10,914 nucleotides of DNA from Pseudomonadota bacterium (GTDB taxonomy: Bacteria; Desulfobacterota; Desulfarculia; Desulfarculales; JAHJDS01). Positions 1 to 6,101 of the stretch are shown here, in pieces (position 1 is the first letter of the stretch; every line of letters starts with the position of its first letter). The notes under the pieces were generated by a model. It was not told the origin of the DNA. It was given only the letters and a program-made list of their open reading frames with translations, and did no database searches. The position numbers and the translations under genes were made by a program. Where the stretch lies: the NCBI GenBank assembly GCA_018812395.1, contig JAHJDS010000123.1:1-10914 (forward strand). The letters run 5' to 3'.

Positions 1-1
1 G

Positions 2-1642
2 ATGTTTTCCCTCTTGATTAAAAACGTCAAGCTGGTCGACGGACGGGGCAATCCGTGGCAATGGGCCGACGTCGGGATCGACGGCCAGACCATCACCGCC
101 GTGGGCCGCCTCGAAGAGGCCGAGGCCGAGAGGGTCATCAACGGCGCGGGGCGAGTGCTGGCCCCCGGGTTCATCGACATGCACTCCCACGCCGACTTGG
201 TCTTCCTGAGCGGCCGCCAGGCCGAACTCTTGGAGGGCCGAATCCGGCAAGGCATCACCACCGAGATCGTGGGCAACTGCGGCATCGGTCTGGCACCGAT
301 CAAGGACGAGGACAAGTCGGCCTACGCCGCCAGCGTGGGCTGGATGACGCCGGAACAGCTCCCCTGGACCTGGAACAGCACGGCCGACTACCTGGACGCG
401 CTCGAAGAAAAGGGGGTCCCGGTCAACGTCGGCACCCTAACCGGCCACGGGGCGATACGCTGCCTGGCCAAGGGCTTCGCCGCCGGGCTGGCCTCGCCAG
501 GGGAACTGGAGGTCATGACCCGAGGCCTGGCCCAAAGTCTGGAGCAGGGCTCCTTCGGTTTGTCCAACGGCCTGATCTACCCCCCGGGCATGTTCGCCGA
601 TACCGCGGAGTTCATCGAGTTGGGCCGAGTCGTGGCCCGCTACGACCGGCTGCTGACCAGCCACGTCCGGGGATCGAGCGAGACCGACATCGAGGCCGAG
701 CAAGAACTGATCACCATCGGCCAGGAGTCCGGCTGCCGGGTCCACCGCTCCCACAACGAGGTCGTGGGCAAAGACCACTGGCCCAAGATCGAGATGACTC
801 TGGAGATGGACGAGCAGGCCCGGCGGCAAGGGGTGGACATCGCCTTTGACATGTTCCCCTACACCGCGGCGATGACGATGATGGTCGCCATCTACCCGCC
901 GTGGACCCTGGACGGCGGATGGGACCAGTTTCTGGAGAGGATCCAGGACCCGGCCACCCGGGCCCGGATCGAGCGGGACATCGAAACGGTGGTGCCCCAG
1001 TGGCCCACCTGGCGGGAGGGCTCCTGGCCCCACAACCTGGTCAAGGCCTGCGGCTGGGACCTCATCCACATCGGCTACATTCCCAGCGAAAAGAACAAGC
1101 CCTACGAGGGGCTGAACCTGGCCGAGCTGGGTCAGCGCGTGGGCAAGTCCCCCTTCGACGCCATCACCGACCTGATGATCGAGGAGCAGGGGGCCATCAG
1201 CCAGCTCATCTTTGGCGTGTCCGGTGACCGCCAAACCGAGGAGCCCTTAAAAATTGTCATGACCCATCGCCTGGGCGGCTTTGCCACCGATGCCGTGGAC
1301 ATCGGCCAGGGGAGACCCCACCCGGCGTCCTACGGCACCTATCCCCGGATCCTGGGCCGCTACGTCCGGGAGCAGGGGCTGCTCGGCCTGGAGGACGCCG
1401 TCCGCCGCATGACCTCCTTCCCGGCCGCCCGGTTAGGGATCAAGGACCGGGGCGTCATCGCCGAGGGGTTCAAGGCCGACCTGGTGCTCTTCGACCCGGA
1501 AACCATCGCCGACCGGGCGACCTACGAGGAACCCCGGCAATTCCCGGTGGGTCTGGACTACGTGATCGTCAACGGTCAGGTCCTGGTGGAAGGTGACCGC
1601 CTCAATCCTATCCGGCCGGGCCGGGTGTTACGTCAAACCTAG
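2..1642 (+). CDS. N-acyl-D-amino-acid deacylase (D-aminoacylase) family amidohydrolase
   Basis: Predicted cytoplasmic metal-dependent amidohydrolase that removes the acyl group from N-acyl-D-amino acids. The 546-aa product starts with the family's typical N-terminal strand (LLIKNVKLVDGRG) and has the amidohydrolase signature GFIDMHSHAD with H61 and H63. The GNCG motif places C93 where D-aminoacylases have a metal-ligand cysteine. H221 (TSHVRG) and H251 (RSHNEVVG) fit the two later metal histidines, and D430 (FATD) fits the catalytic aspartate. The C-terminal run HPASYGTYPRILGRYVRE (440 onward) and the GFKADLVLFDP segment near 489 are also typical. Known D-aminoacylases usually read SHH where this protein reads SHN (251-252). 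The ATG is at base 2, so its ribosome binding site lies outside the window, but the N-terminus matches the family, so the gene looks complete. Exact substrate (neutral, Glu or Asp type) cannot be read; hydantoinase or dihydroorotase activity is less likely. Confidence 0.87.
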   Translation: MFSLLIKNVKLVDGRGNPWQWADVGIDGQTITAVGRLEEAEAERVINGAGRVLAPGFIDMHSHADLVFLSGRQAELLEGRIRQGITTEIVGNCGIGLAPIKDEDKSAYAASVGWMTPEQLPWTWNSTADYLDALEEKGVPVNVGTLTGHGAIRCLAKGFAAGLASPGELEVMTRGLAQSLEQGSFGLSNGLIYPPGMFADTAEFIELGRVVARYDRLLTSHVRGSSETDIEAEQELITIGQESGCRVHRSHNEVVGKDHWPKIEMTLEMDEQARRQGVDIAFDMFPYTAAMTMMVAIYPPWTLDGGWDQFLERIQDPATRARIERDIETVVPQWPTWREGSWPHNLVKACGWDLIHIGYIPSEKNKPYEGLNLAELGQRVGKSPFDAITDLMIEEQGAISQLIFGVSGDRQTEEPLKIVMTHRLGGFATDAVDIGQGRPHPASYGTYPRILGRYVREQGLLGLEDAVRRMTSFPAARLGIKDRGVIAEGFKADLVLFDPETIADRATYEEPRQFPVGLDYVIVNGQVLVEGDRLNPIRPGRVLRQT

Positions 1643-1644
1643 CG

Positions 1645-1668
1645 CCTTCGCCGCTAACGCGGCGAGGG
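1645..1668 (+). other. Intercistronic hairpin after the deacylase gene
   Basis: Bases 1645-1654 pair with 1659-1668, including one G-U pair, around a TAAC loop; the inner six pairs are CGCCGC/GCGGCG. It starts three bases after the deacylase stop codon and ends about a dozen bases before the next ribosome binding site (GGGGG, 1680-1684). No T-run follows, so it is not a standard intrinsic terminator. An mRNA-stability or processing element is inferred. Confidence 0.5.
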
Positions 1669-1690
1669 GCAACCTGAACGGGGGAAAGCC

Positions 1691-2521
1691 ATGGCAGCCA
1701 ACGAAGCGGTCCTGTCGAACCCGATCTTTGAAGCCATCAACCGGGTGGGCCAGACACCCCAGGAGGCCATCCACGTCTGGGGCCAGGGCTTGGCCGTACA
1801 TCATGGCAACCTGCTGGCCAGCTTGGCCGAAAACGAGGCCAAGGTCCGGGAGGCGATCCTGACCGACATCTGGAAGTTCGTCCACCAGCAGGGACTGGCC
1901 GACGTCAACTACGGGCTGGGCCTGACCGCCGAGCCCGACCTGGACCATTTGAACCGGCTGCTATCCGAGATCCTGGCCGACGCCGAGCACCCCAAACTAA
2001 CGGGTCTGGGAGCGGACGTCAACGCATCGCTGGTCAACTGGGTCAAGGCTTTCACCCTCTACGACTGGGCGGCCTACACCTACCTCGAAAAACACCTCGG
2101 CTCGAAAGACGGCCTCAAGATTTACATGGGGCTGTGGGAGTCGTTCGCCCTGGGCGTCCTGCCGGACATGAAAGAGGCCCTGGGCATCGACCGCCCCGAG
2201 GACCTGGACATGGCCATGATCAAGACCTTGTCCGAGAACTACTGGGCGGCCATCGGCTGCGCCGGCACCACCACCCGGTTCAACGACGACGTGTACGAGG
2301 CCGAACTCAGCGACTGCGCCTACTGGCTGAACATGAAGGACATGCTGGGCGAGGCCAAGGCCCGGTCGATGACCCTCAAGACGGAGGCCGCGGTCTCGGT
2401 CAACTACTACGACGCCATCCTCAAGGCCTTGGGCGTCTTTGACCGGTATTCGTTCACCATGGACCAGTTCCAGTGCTGTGGCGACGACCACTGCCGGGTC
2501 CGTTTCGAGCGCCGCACCTGA
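1691..2521 (+). CDS. ATC hydrolase-like protein with N-terminal extension
   Basis: A 276-aa soluble protein without signal peptide or membrane segment. Its C-terminal part resembles the L-2-amino-thiazoline-4-carboxylic acid hydrolase family: a Cys-x-Tyr motif (SDCAYW, C209) and a closing small Cys-rich unit (QCCGDDHCRVRFERR, C262, C263, C268). In Pseudomonas, ATC hydrolase opens the thiazoline ring on the way to cysteine. From about residue 121 it aligns by eye with the 200-aa protein encoded at 5385-5987: FTLYDW with FTLHDF, SDCAYW with TDCPYT, and the final C-x-x-F/R-F-R unit. The first ~110 residues are extra and not recognised. The middle cysteine (C158 of the shorter protein, in DCNY) is replaced by valine (V237, SVNY), so catalysis by a family mechanism is uncertain. 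A V4R-like sensing or ligand-binding role is an alternative. ATG 1691 follows a GGGGGAAAG ribosome binding site. Confidence 0.6.
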   Translation: MAANEAVLSNPIFEAINRVGQTPQEAIHVWGQGLAVHHGNLLASLAENEAKVREAILTDIWKFVHQQGLADVNYGLGLTAEPDLDHLNRLLSEILADAEHPKLTGLGADVNASLVNWVKAFTLYDWAAYTYLEKHLGSKDGLKIYMGLWESFALGVLPDMKEALGIDRPEDLDMAMIKTLSENYWAAIGCAGTTTRFNDDVYEAELSDCAYWLNMKDMLGEAKARSMTLKTEAAVSVNYYDAILKALGVFDRYSFTMDQFQCCGDDHCRVRFERRT

Positions 2522-2539
2522 TTTGGACGGAAGGAGCCC

Positions 2540-3733
2540 GTGGCCCTGCCTCAACCCATCATCGACGCCCATGACCGGAGCGAGCCGGTCCGGTCGACCC
2601 GGGCGGTGATCGATCTGGGGGCGATCGCCCACAACGTCGGCCAGGTCCGCCGGGCCATCGGTCCGGACCGGGGGTTGATGGCCGTGGTCAAGGCCGACGG
2701 CTACGGTCACGGCGCGCCCCAAGTCGCCCGGACGGCCCTCGACAGCGGGGCGACCTGCCTGGGGGTGGCCCTGCCCGAGGAGGGGGCGGCCCTGCGACGG
2801 GCCGGGATCGAGGCGCCGATCGTGGTCCTGGGACTGATTCGGCCCGAGGAGGCGGCCAAGACATTGGCCGCCGGCCTGGAGCAGGCGGTCGATTCCCTGG
2901 ATCTGGCCGAGGCCCTCAGCCGGGTGGCCGGTCGGACGGGCGGCCGGGCCAGGGTCCATCTCAAGGTGGACACCGGCATGGGCCGGATCGGCGTGCCGCC
3001 CCGAGAGGCGGTGCCCCTGCTGCGAACCTTGCGGGCCACACCCAGCCTGGAGGTGGCCGGGATCTTCAGCCACCTGTCCTCGGCCGACGAGGCGGACAAG
3101 TCGTACACCCGGCGACAGGTGGACGCCTTTGACGGCCTGCTGCGCCAAATCGAGCGGGCCGGGCTCGAGGTGCCTACCCGTCACCTGGCCAACAGCGCCG
3201 CGGTGCTGGACCTGCCCGAGACCTACTACGACCTGGTCCGGCCCGGGATCATGATCTACGGCCTGTACCCGTCGGCCGAGGTCGGCCGGACGATCCGACT
3301 CCGGCCGGCCATGACCTTCCAGACCCGGGTGTCGGCGGTCAAACGAGTCGGGCCGGGGATGTCGCTCAGTTACGGCCGGACGTTTGTCGCGGACCGGGAG
3401 GCGACCATGGCCACGCTGCCCGTGGGCTACGCCGACGGCTACAGCCGCCGGCTGTCCAATCGGGGCGAGGTCCTGATCCACGGCCGCCGGGCGCCGGTGG
3501 TCGGTCGGGTGTGCATGGACATGATCCTGGCGGACGTGACCGATTTGCCCTCGGTCCGCCCGGGGGACGACGTGGTCCTGTTCGGGCCGAACCTGGGCGT
3601 GGACGAGATAGCCGACAAGGTAGGGACCATCAATTACGAGGTGGTCTGCGGCGTGAGCCGACGCGTACCTCGCATCTACGCATCAGGCCTGACGGCCTTC
3701 AGGGAGGATCGAAAAACATGGCTTCCATCCTGA
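2540..3733 (+). CDS. alr: Alanine racemase
   Basis: PLP-dependent fold-type III enzyme interconverting L- and D-alanine in the cytoplasm. The 397-aa product has the PLP-lysine motif VVKADGYGHGA (K51) at the start of the TIM barrel. KVDTGMGRIG (142-151) carries the lysine and arginine that line the active site in known racemases. HLANSAA and RPGIMIYG follow, then the second catalytic base, Y278 in SLSYGRTF, and CMDM (325-328) in the C-terminal beta domain. All key residues are present and the length is normal. The start is GTG 2540, preceded by GGAAGGAG (2529-2536) with a short 3-nt spacer. The last 16 bases overlap the next gene. Alr normally supplies D-alanine for peptidoglycan, but its place between a D-aminoacyl deacylase and alanine dehydrogenase suggests a catabolic (DadX-like) role; this is inference. 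Confidence 0.96.
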   Translation: MALPQPIIDAHDRSEPVRSTRAVIDLGAIAHNVGQVRRAIGPDRGLMAVVKADGYGHGAPQVARTALDSGATCLGVALPEEGAALRRAGIEAPIVVLGLIRPEEAAKTLAAGLEQAVDSLDLAEALSRVAGRTGGRARVHLKVDTGMGRIGVPPREAVPLLRTLRATPSLEVAGIFSHLSSADEADKSYTRRQVDAFDGLLRQIERAGLEVPTRHLANSAAVLDLPETYYDLVRPGIMIYGLYPSAEVGRTIRLRPAMTFQTRVSAVKRVGPGMSLSYGRTFVADREATMATLPVGYADGYSRRLSNRGEVLIHGRRAPVVGRVCMDMILADVTDLPSVRPGDDVVLFGPNLGVDEIADKVGTINYEVVCGVSRRVPRIYASGLTAFREDRKTWLPS

Positions 3734-4191
3734 TCATCTACCAGTCCCAGACGGGCAACACCCGGGCCATGGCCGAGGCGGTCGAGGCCGGAGTCAGGGA
3801 CGAGGGCGTCGACGTCGTCCGCAAAGACATCGCCGCGGCCAGTATCGACGAGCTGCCGAACTTCGACGGCATCATCATCGGGGCGCCGACCTACTTCGCG
3901 GCGACCACGGCTGAGGTCAAGCGCTTCATCGACGACAGCATCAAGTACTACAAGAAACTGAACGGCAAGGTCGGCGCCGCCTTCACCTCCTGCGGGGGCG
4001 TGGGCGGCGGCGGCGAAACGGCCATCCTGGACATCCTGAGGGCGTGGCTGGTGCACGGCATGATCGTCCCGGGGTTTGTCGAGGGCGGCCATTACGGGCC
4101 GGTGTCCATCGGTCATCCGGACGAGGAGAAAAAGGCGGTCTGCCGGTCCTTCGGGTCCCAGGTGGCCAGGCTGGTCAAGGCCGTCGCTTAG
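3718..4191 (+). CDS. WrbA/flavodoxin-like FMN-binding protein
   Basis: A 157-aa single-domain flavodoxin-fold protein. The FMN phosphate-binding loop SQTGNTRAMAEA (10-21) follows the first beta strand ILIIY. The second flavin loop is GAPTYFA (55-61) and the third is SCGGVGGGGETA (91-102). The segment GGHYGPVSIGHPDEE (123-137) resembles the WrbA-type quinone oxidoreductase/flavodoxin branch. It probably transfers electrons between a reduced carrier and a partner or reduces quinones; the partner is not visible. The ATG at 3718 lies inside the end of alr (16-bp overlap) and has a good GGGAGG ribosome binding site (3702-3707) about ten bases upstream. The overlap indicates translational coupling with the racemase. 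Neither alanine racemase nor alanine dehydrogenase needs flavin, so its position between them is unexplained. Confidence 0.9.
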   Translation: MASILIIYQSQTGNTRAMAEAVEAGVRDEGVDVVRKDIAAASIDELPNFDGIIIGAPTYFAATTAEVKRFIDDSIKYYKKLNGKVGAAFTSCGGVGGGGETAILDILRAWLVHGMIVPGFVEGGHYGPVSIGHPDEEKKAVCRSFGSQVARLVKAVA

Positions 4192-4218
4192 GGCCGGGCC
4201 CCCCAAGGTCCCGGCAAC

Positions 4219-4224
4219 GGGGAG
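4219..4224 (+). promoter_or_regulatory. Ribosome binding site fixing the TTG start of ald
   Basis: GGGGAG lies 7 nt before TTG 4232. No ATG occurs at the conserved N-terminus (IIGVPKEIK), and an upstream in-frame ATG at 4076 would add 52 residues unlike any Ald and overlapping the flavoprotein gene. Confidence 0.75.
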
Positions 4225-4231
4225 AAAGACG

Positions 4232-5335
4232 TTGATCATCGGCGTTCCCAAGGAAATCAAGACGGCGGAGCGGAGGGTGGCCTTGACCCCGGCCGGCGCC
4301 CGATCGCTGACCGCGGCCAGCCACACCGTGTTCGTCGAGACGACGGCCGGCGAGGGCAGCGGCTTCGAGGACGACCTCTACCTGGCCGCCGGGGCCGAGA
4401 TACGCCCCGAGGCCGACCAGGTTTGGAACGAGGCGGAAATGATCCTCAAGGTCAAGGAGCCCATCGCGCCGGAGTTCGACCGGATGCGGCCCGGGCTGAT
4501 CCTGTTCACCTATCTCCATTTGGCCGCGGCCGCGGACCTGACCGCCAGGCTGCTGGCCGCGCGTGTCGTCGGTCTGGCCTACGAGACCTTCCAACGGAGC
4601 GACGGCAGCCTGCCCCTGCTGGCCCCCATGAGCGCCGTGGCCGGCCGGCTGTCTCTGCAGGCCGGGGCCTACGCCCTGGAGACCAACAACGGCGGACGGG
4701 GTGTGCTGCTCAGCGGGGTGCCGGGAGTCCGGCCGGCCAAAGTGGTCATCCTGGGGGCCGGCGTGGCCGGCCTCAACGCCTGCCTGGTAGCCGTGGGCAT
4801 CGGCGCCCGGGTCTGCGTCCTGGACATCAACCAGGACCGCCTGGAGGCCCTGAGCCATCTCACCAGCGGCCGGGCCGTCACCTTGATGTCAAACGAGGTC
4901 AACGTCGAGGAGGAGGTAAGTCGGGCCGACTTGGTCATCGGCTCGGTCCTGATCCCCGGCGCCCGGGCCCCCAAGCTGGTGTCGCGGGAGATGGTCGGGG
5001 GCATGAAGCCCGGGGCGGCAATCGTGGATATATCCATCGACCAGGGGGGGTGCTGCGAGACCAGCTGCGCCACCAACCACTTCGAGCCGACCTACGTCGA
5101 GCAGGGGGTGGTGCACTACTGCGTGACCAACATGCCGGGCGTGGTTCCCCGAACCTCGACCCTCGCTCTGACCAACGCCACCCTGCCCTACGTCATGGAG
5201 GTGGCCGACAAGGGTTGCCACCGGGCCATTGAAGACAACCCCGAGATCGCCTCGGGATTGAACGTCCTGGAGGGGGAAGTGGCTCACGAGGCCGTAGCCC
5301 GCAGCCTGGGCCTACCTTGGAGAACACCAAACTAG
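4232..5335 (+). CDS. ald: Alanine dehydrogenase (NAD+)
   Basis: Catalyses reversible oxidative deamination of L-alanine to pyruvate and ammonia with NAD+. From TTG 4232 the product is 367 aa, close to the usual ~370. It opens with LIIGVPKEIKTAERRVALTP. The residues corresponding to the known substrate and catalytic set are all in place: R15, K75 (LKVKEP), H96 (YLHLA) and D270 (SIDQGG). The Rossmann NAD-binding motif is VVILGAGVAGLNA (171-183), and the C-terminal block CVTNMPGVVPRTSTLALTNA is diagnostic. The segment after QGGCCETS reads CATNHFEP where many Ald proteins have RPTTHSDP, a mild divergence. The start is chosen from protein homology and the ribosome binding site. It sits 40 bases after the flavoprotein gene. 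With Alr upstream, the pair would convert D-alanine to pyruvate plus NADH; the reverse, alanine synthesis from ammonia, is also possible. Confidence 0.97.
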   Translation: MIIGVPKEIKTAERRVALTPAGARSLTAASHTVFVETTAGEGSGFEDDLYLAAGAEIRPEADQVWNEAEMILKVKEPIAPEFDRMRPGLILFTYLHLAAAADLTARLLAARVVGLAYETFQRSDGSLPLLAPMSAVAGRLSLQAGAYALETNNGGRGVLLSGVPGVRPAKVVILGAGVAGLNACLVAVGIGARVCVLDINQDRLEALSHLTSGRAVTLMSNEVNVEEEVSRADLVIGSVLIPGARAPKLVSREMVGGMKPGAAIVDISIDQGGCCETSCATNHFEPTYVEQGVVHYCVTNMPGVVPRTSTLALTNATLPYVMEVADKGCHRAIEDNPEIASGLNVLEGEVAHEAVARSLGLPWRTPN

Positions 5336-5371
5336 CCACCTGGGACGCCATATTTTGGAGAACCGTTTCCT

Positions 5372-5379
5372 AAAGGAGG
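5372..5379 (+). promoter_or_regulatory. Strong Shine-Dalgarno deciding the start at 5385
   Basis: AAAGGAGG, a near-perfect match to the 16S anti-SD, lies 5 nt before ATG 5385. It favours this start over an in-frame TTG at 5355 and predicts efficient translation. Confidence 0.85.
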
Positions 5380-5384
5380 ATCAA

Positions 5385-5987
5385 ATGGCTGGAGCAACGC
5401 CCGCATTTACGCCGATCCGATTCGACAACGTCATTGAAAACTACAAGGAGATGGCCAAGACCAAGCCCTATCTGACCTTCGAATACGGGCTGGAAGCGAT
5501 GCTGACCATCTTCACCCTGCACGACTTCTCTATGTTCCATGAACTGGAAGAGGAGTTCGGGACCGACAAGGCGGTCGAACTCTACGCCAGGATATGGAAG
5601 CGGCGGACTTACCTGGAGTGGCCGGGGCTGCTGCAGTTCATCGGCAAGAAGGAAGGCGACAAGATCGACATGGACGATCTGATCAAGATAATGGGGGTCT
5701 ATTTCGAGACCTTCGGCAATCCGATCTTCCTGTCCCAGCGGACCGATGACGAGGTCACCTTCAGGGTCACCGACTGCCCTTACACCACCCAGATCCTGTG
5801 GCCGATGTTCACTCCGGAGGAGAACCTGGCCTACAACGACAAGATTCAGATCGATTGCAACTACGCCATCTTCGAGACGTTCCTTGAATTGGCCGGCATG
5901 GAGGACCAGTGGGTCTTCGGGTTCCCATCCCAGCTATGCCGGACCAATGACGCCTGCGAGTTCACGTTCCGCCGGAAGAAGTTCTAG
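5385..5987 (+). CDS. Short ATC hydrolase-like (or DUF6125-like) protein, paralogue of the 1691 gene product
   Basis: A 200-aa soluble protein with no signal peptide or transmembrane segment. C131 lies in TDCPYT and C158 in DCNYAIF. The terminal unit QLCRTNDACEFTFRR carries C185 and C191. This order resembles the L-2-amino-thiazoline-4-carboxylate hydrolase-like family, where conserved cysteines act in a small alpha/beta domain. Against the protein encoded at 1691-2521, FTLHDF (43-48), the helix ending in Y-x-x-x-W (67-71), DMDDLIKIM (96-104) and the C-terminal Cys unit line up, so the two are paralogues. This copy lacks the ~110-residue N-terminal part and keeps the middle cysteine the other has lost. 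Its codon use looks somewhat less G+C-rich than that of the genes before it, and its ribosome binding site is the strongest in the window. Substrate unknown; a non-catalytic ligand-binding role is possible. Confidence 0.6.
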   Translation: MAGATPAFTPIRFDNVIENYKEMAKTKPYLTFEYGLEAMLTIFTLHDFSMFHELEEEFGTDKAVELYARIWKRRTYLEWPGLLQFIGKKEGDKIDMDDLIKIMGVYFETFGNPIFLSQRTDDEVTFRVTDCPYTTQILWPMFTPEENLAYNDKIQIDCNYAIFETFLELAGMEDQWVFGFPSQLCRTNDACEFTFRRKKF

Positions 5988-5995
5988 GCCCCCGG

Positions 5996-6041
5996 CCACC
6001 TCGGTCGGGCGGCTGGTGACACCTGGCCGGCCGGACCGTGG
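5996..6041 (+). other. Bulged G+C-rich hairpin in the gap before the binding-protein gene
   Basis: In the 114-bp gap 5988-6101, CCAC (5996-5999) and GGTC (6003-6006) pair with GTGG (6038-6041) and GACC (6034-6037). Further bulged pairs continue inward to GGT/ACC (6015-6017/6021-6023). No T-run follows. It may be an attenuator, a stability element or a weak transcription end separating the enzyme genes from the transporter genes. I see no clear sigma-70 promoter in the rest of the gap. Confidence 0.35.
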
Positions 6042-6101
6042 CGGGCGAGCCTGAGATCGAGCGGCGGTTCTGAGTTACAACCATTGGCAGGGAGGGAAAA
6101 A

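Noticed and set aside
1997..3481. Long reverse-strand open frame of 494 codons across the ATC-like and alr genes
   Set aside because: It is antisense to two well-supported genes and its translation is low-complexity (rich in G, P, R, H, D), typical of a shadow frame in G+C-rich DNA.
3511..3717. Upstream extension of the flavoprotein gene
   Set aside because: The added 69 residues are out-of-frame alr sequence; the flavodoxin fold starts at ATG 3718 with its own ribosome binding site.
4076..4231. ATG 4076 as start of ald
   Set aside because: It would add 52 unlike residues inside the flavoprotein gene; conserved Ald residues number correctly (R15, K75, H96, D270) from TTG 4232.
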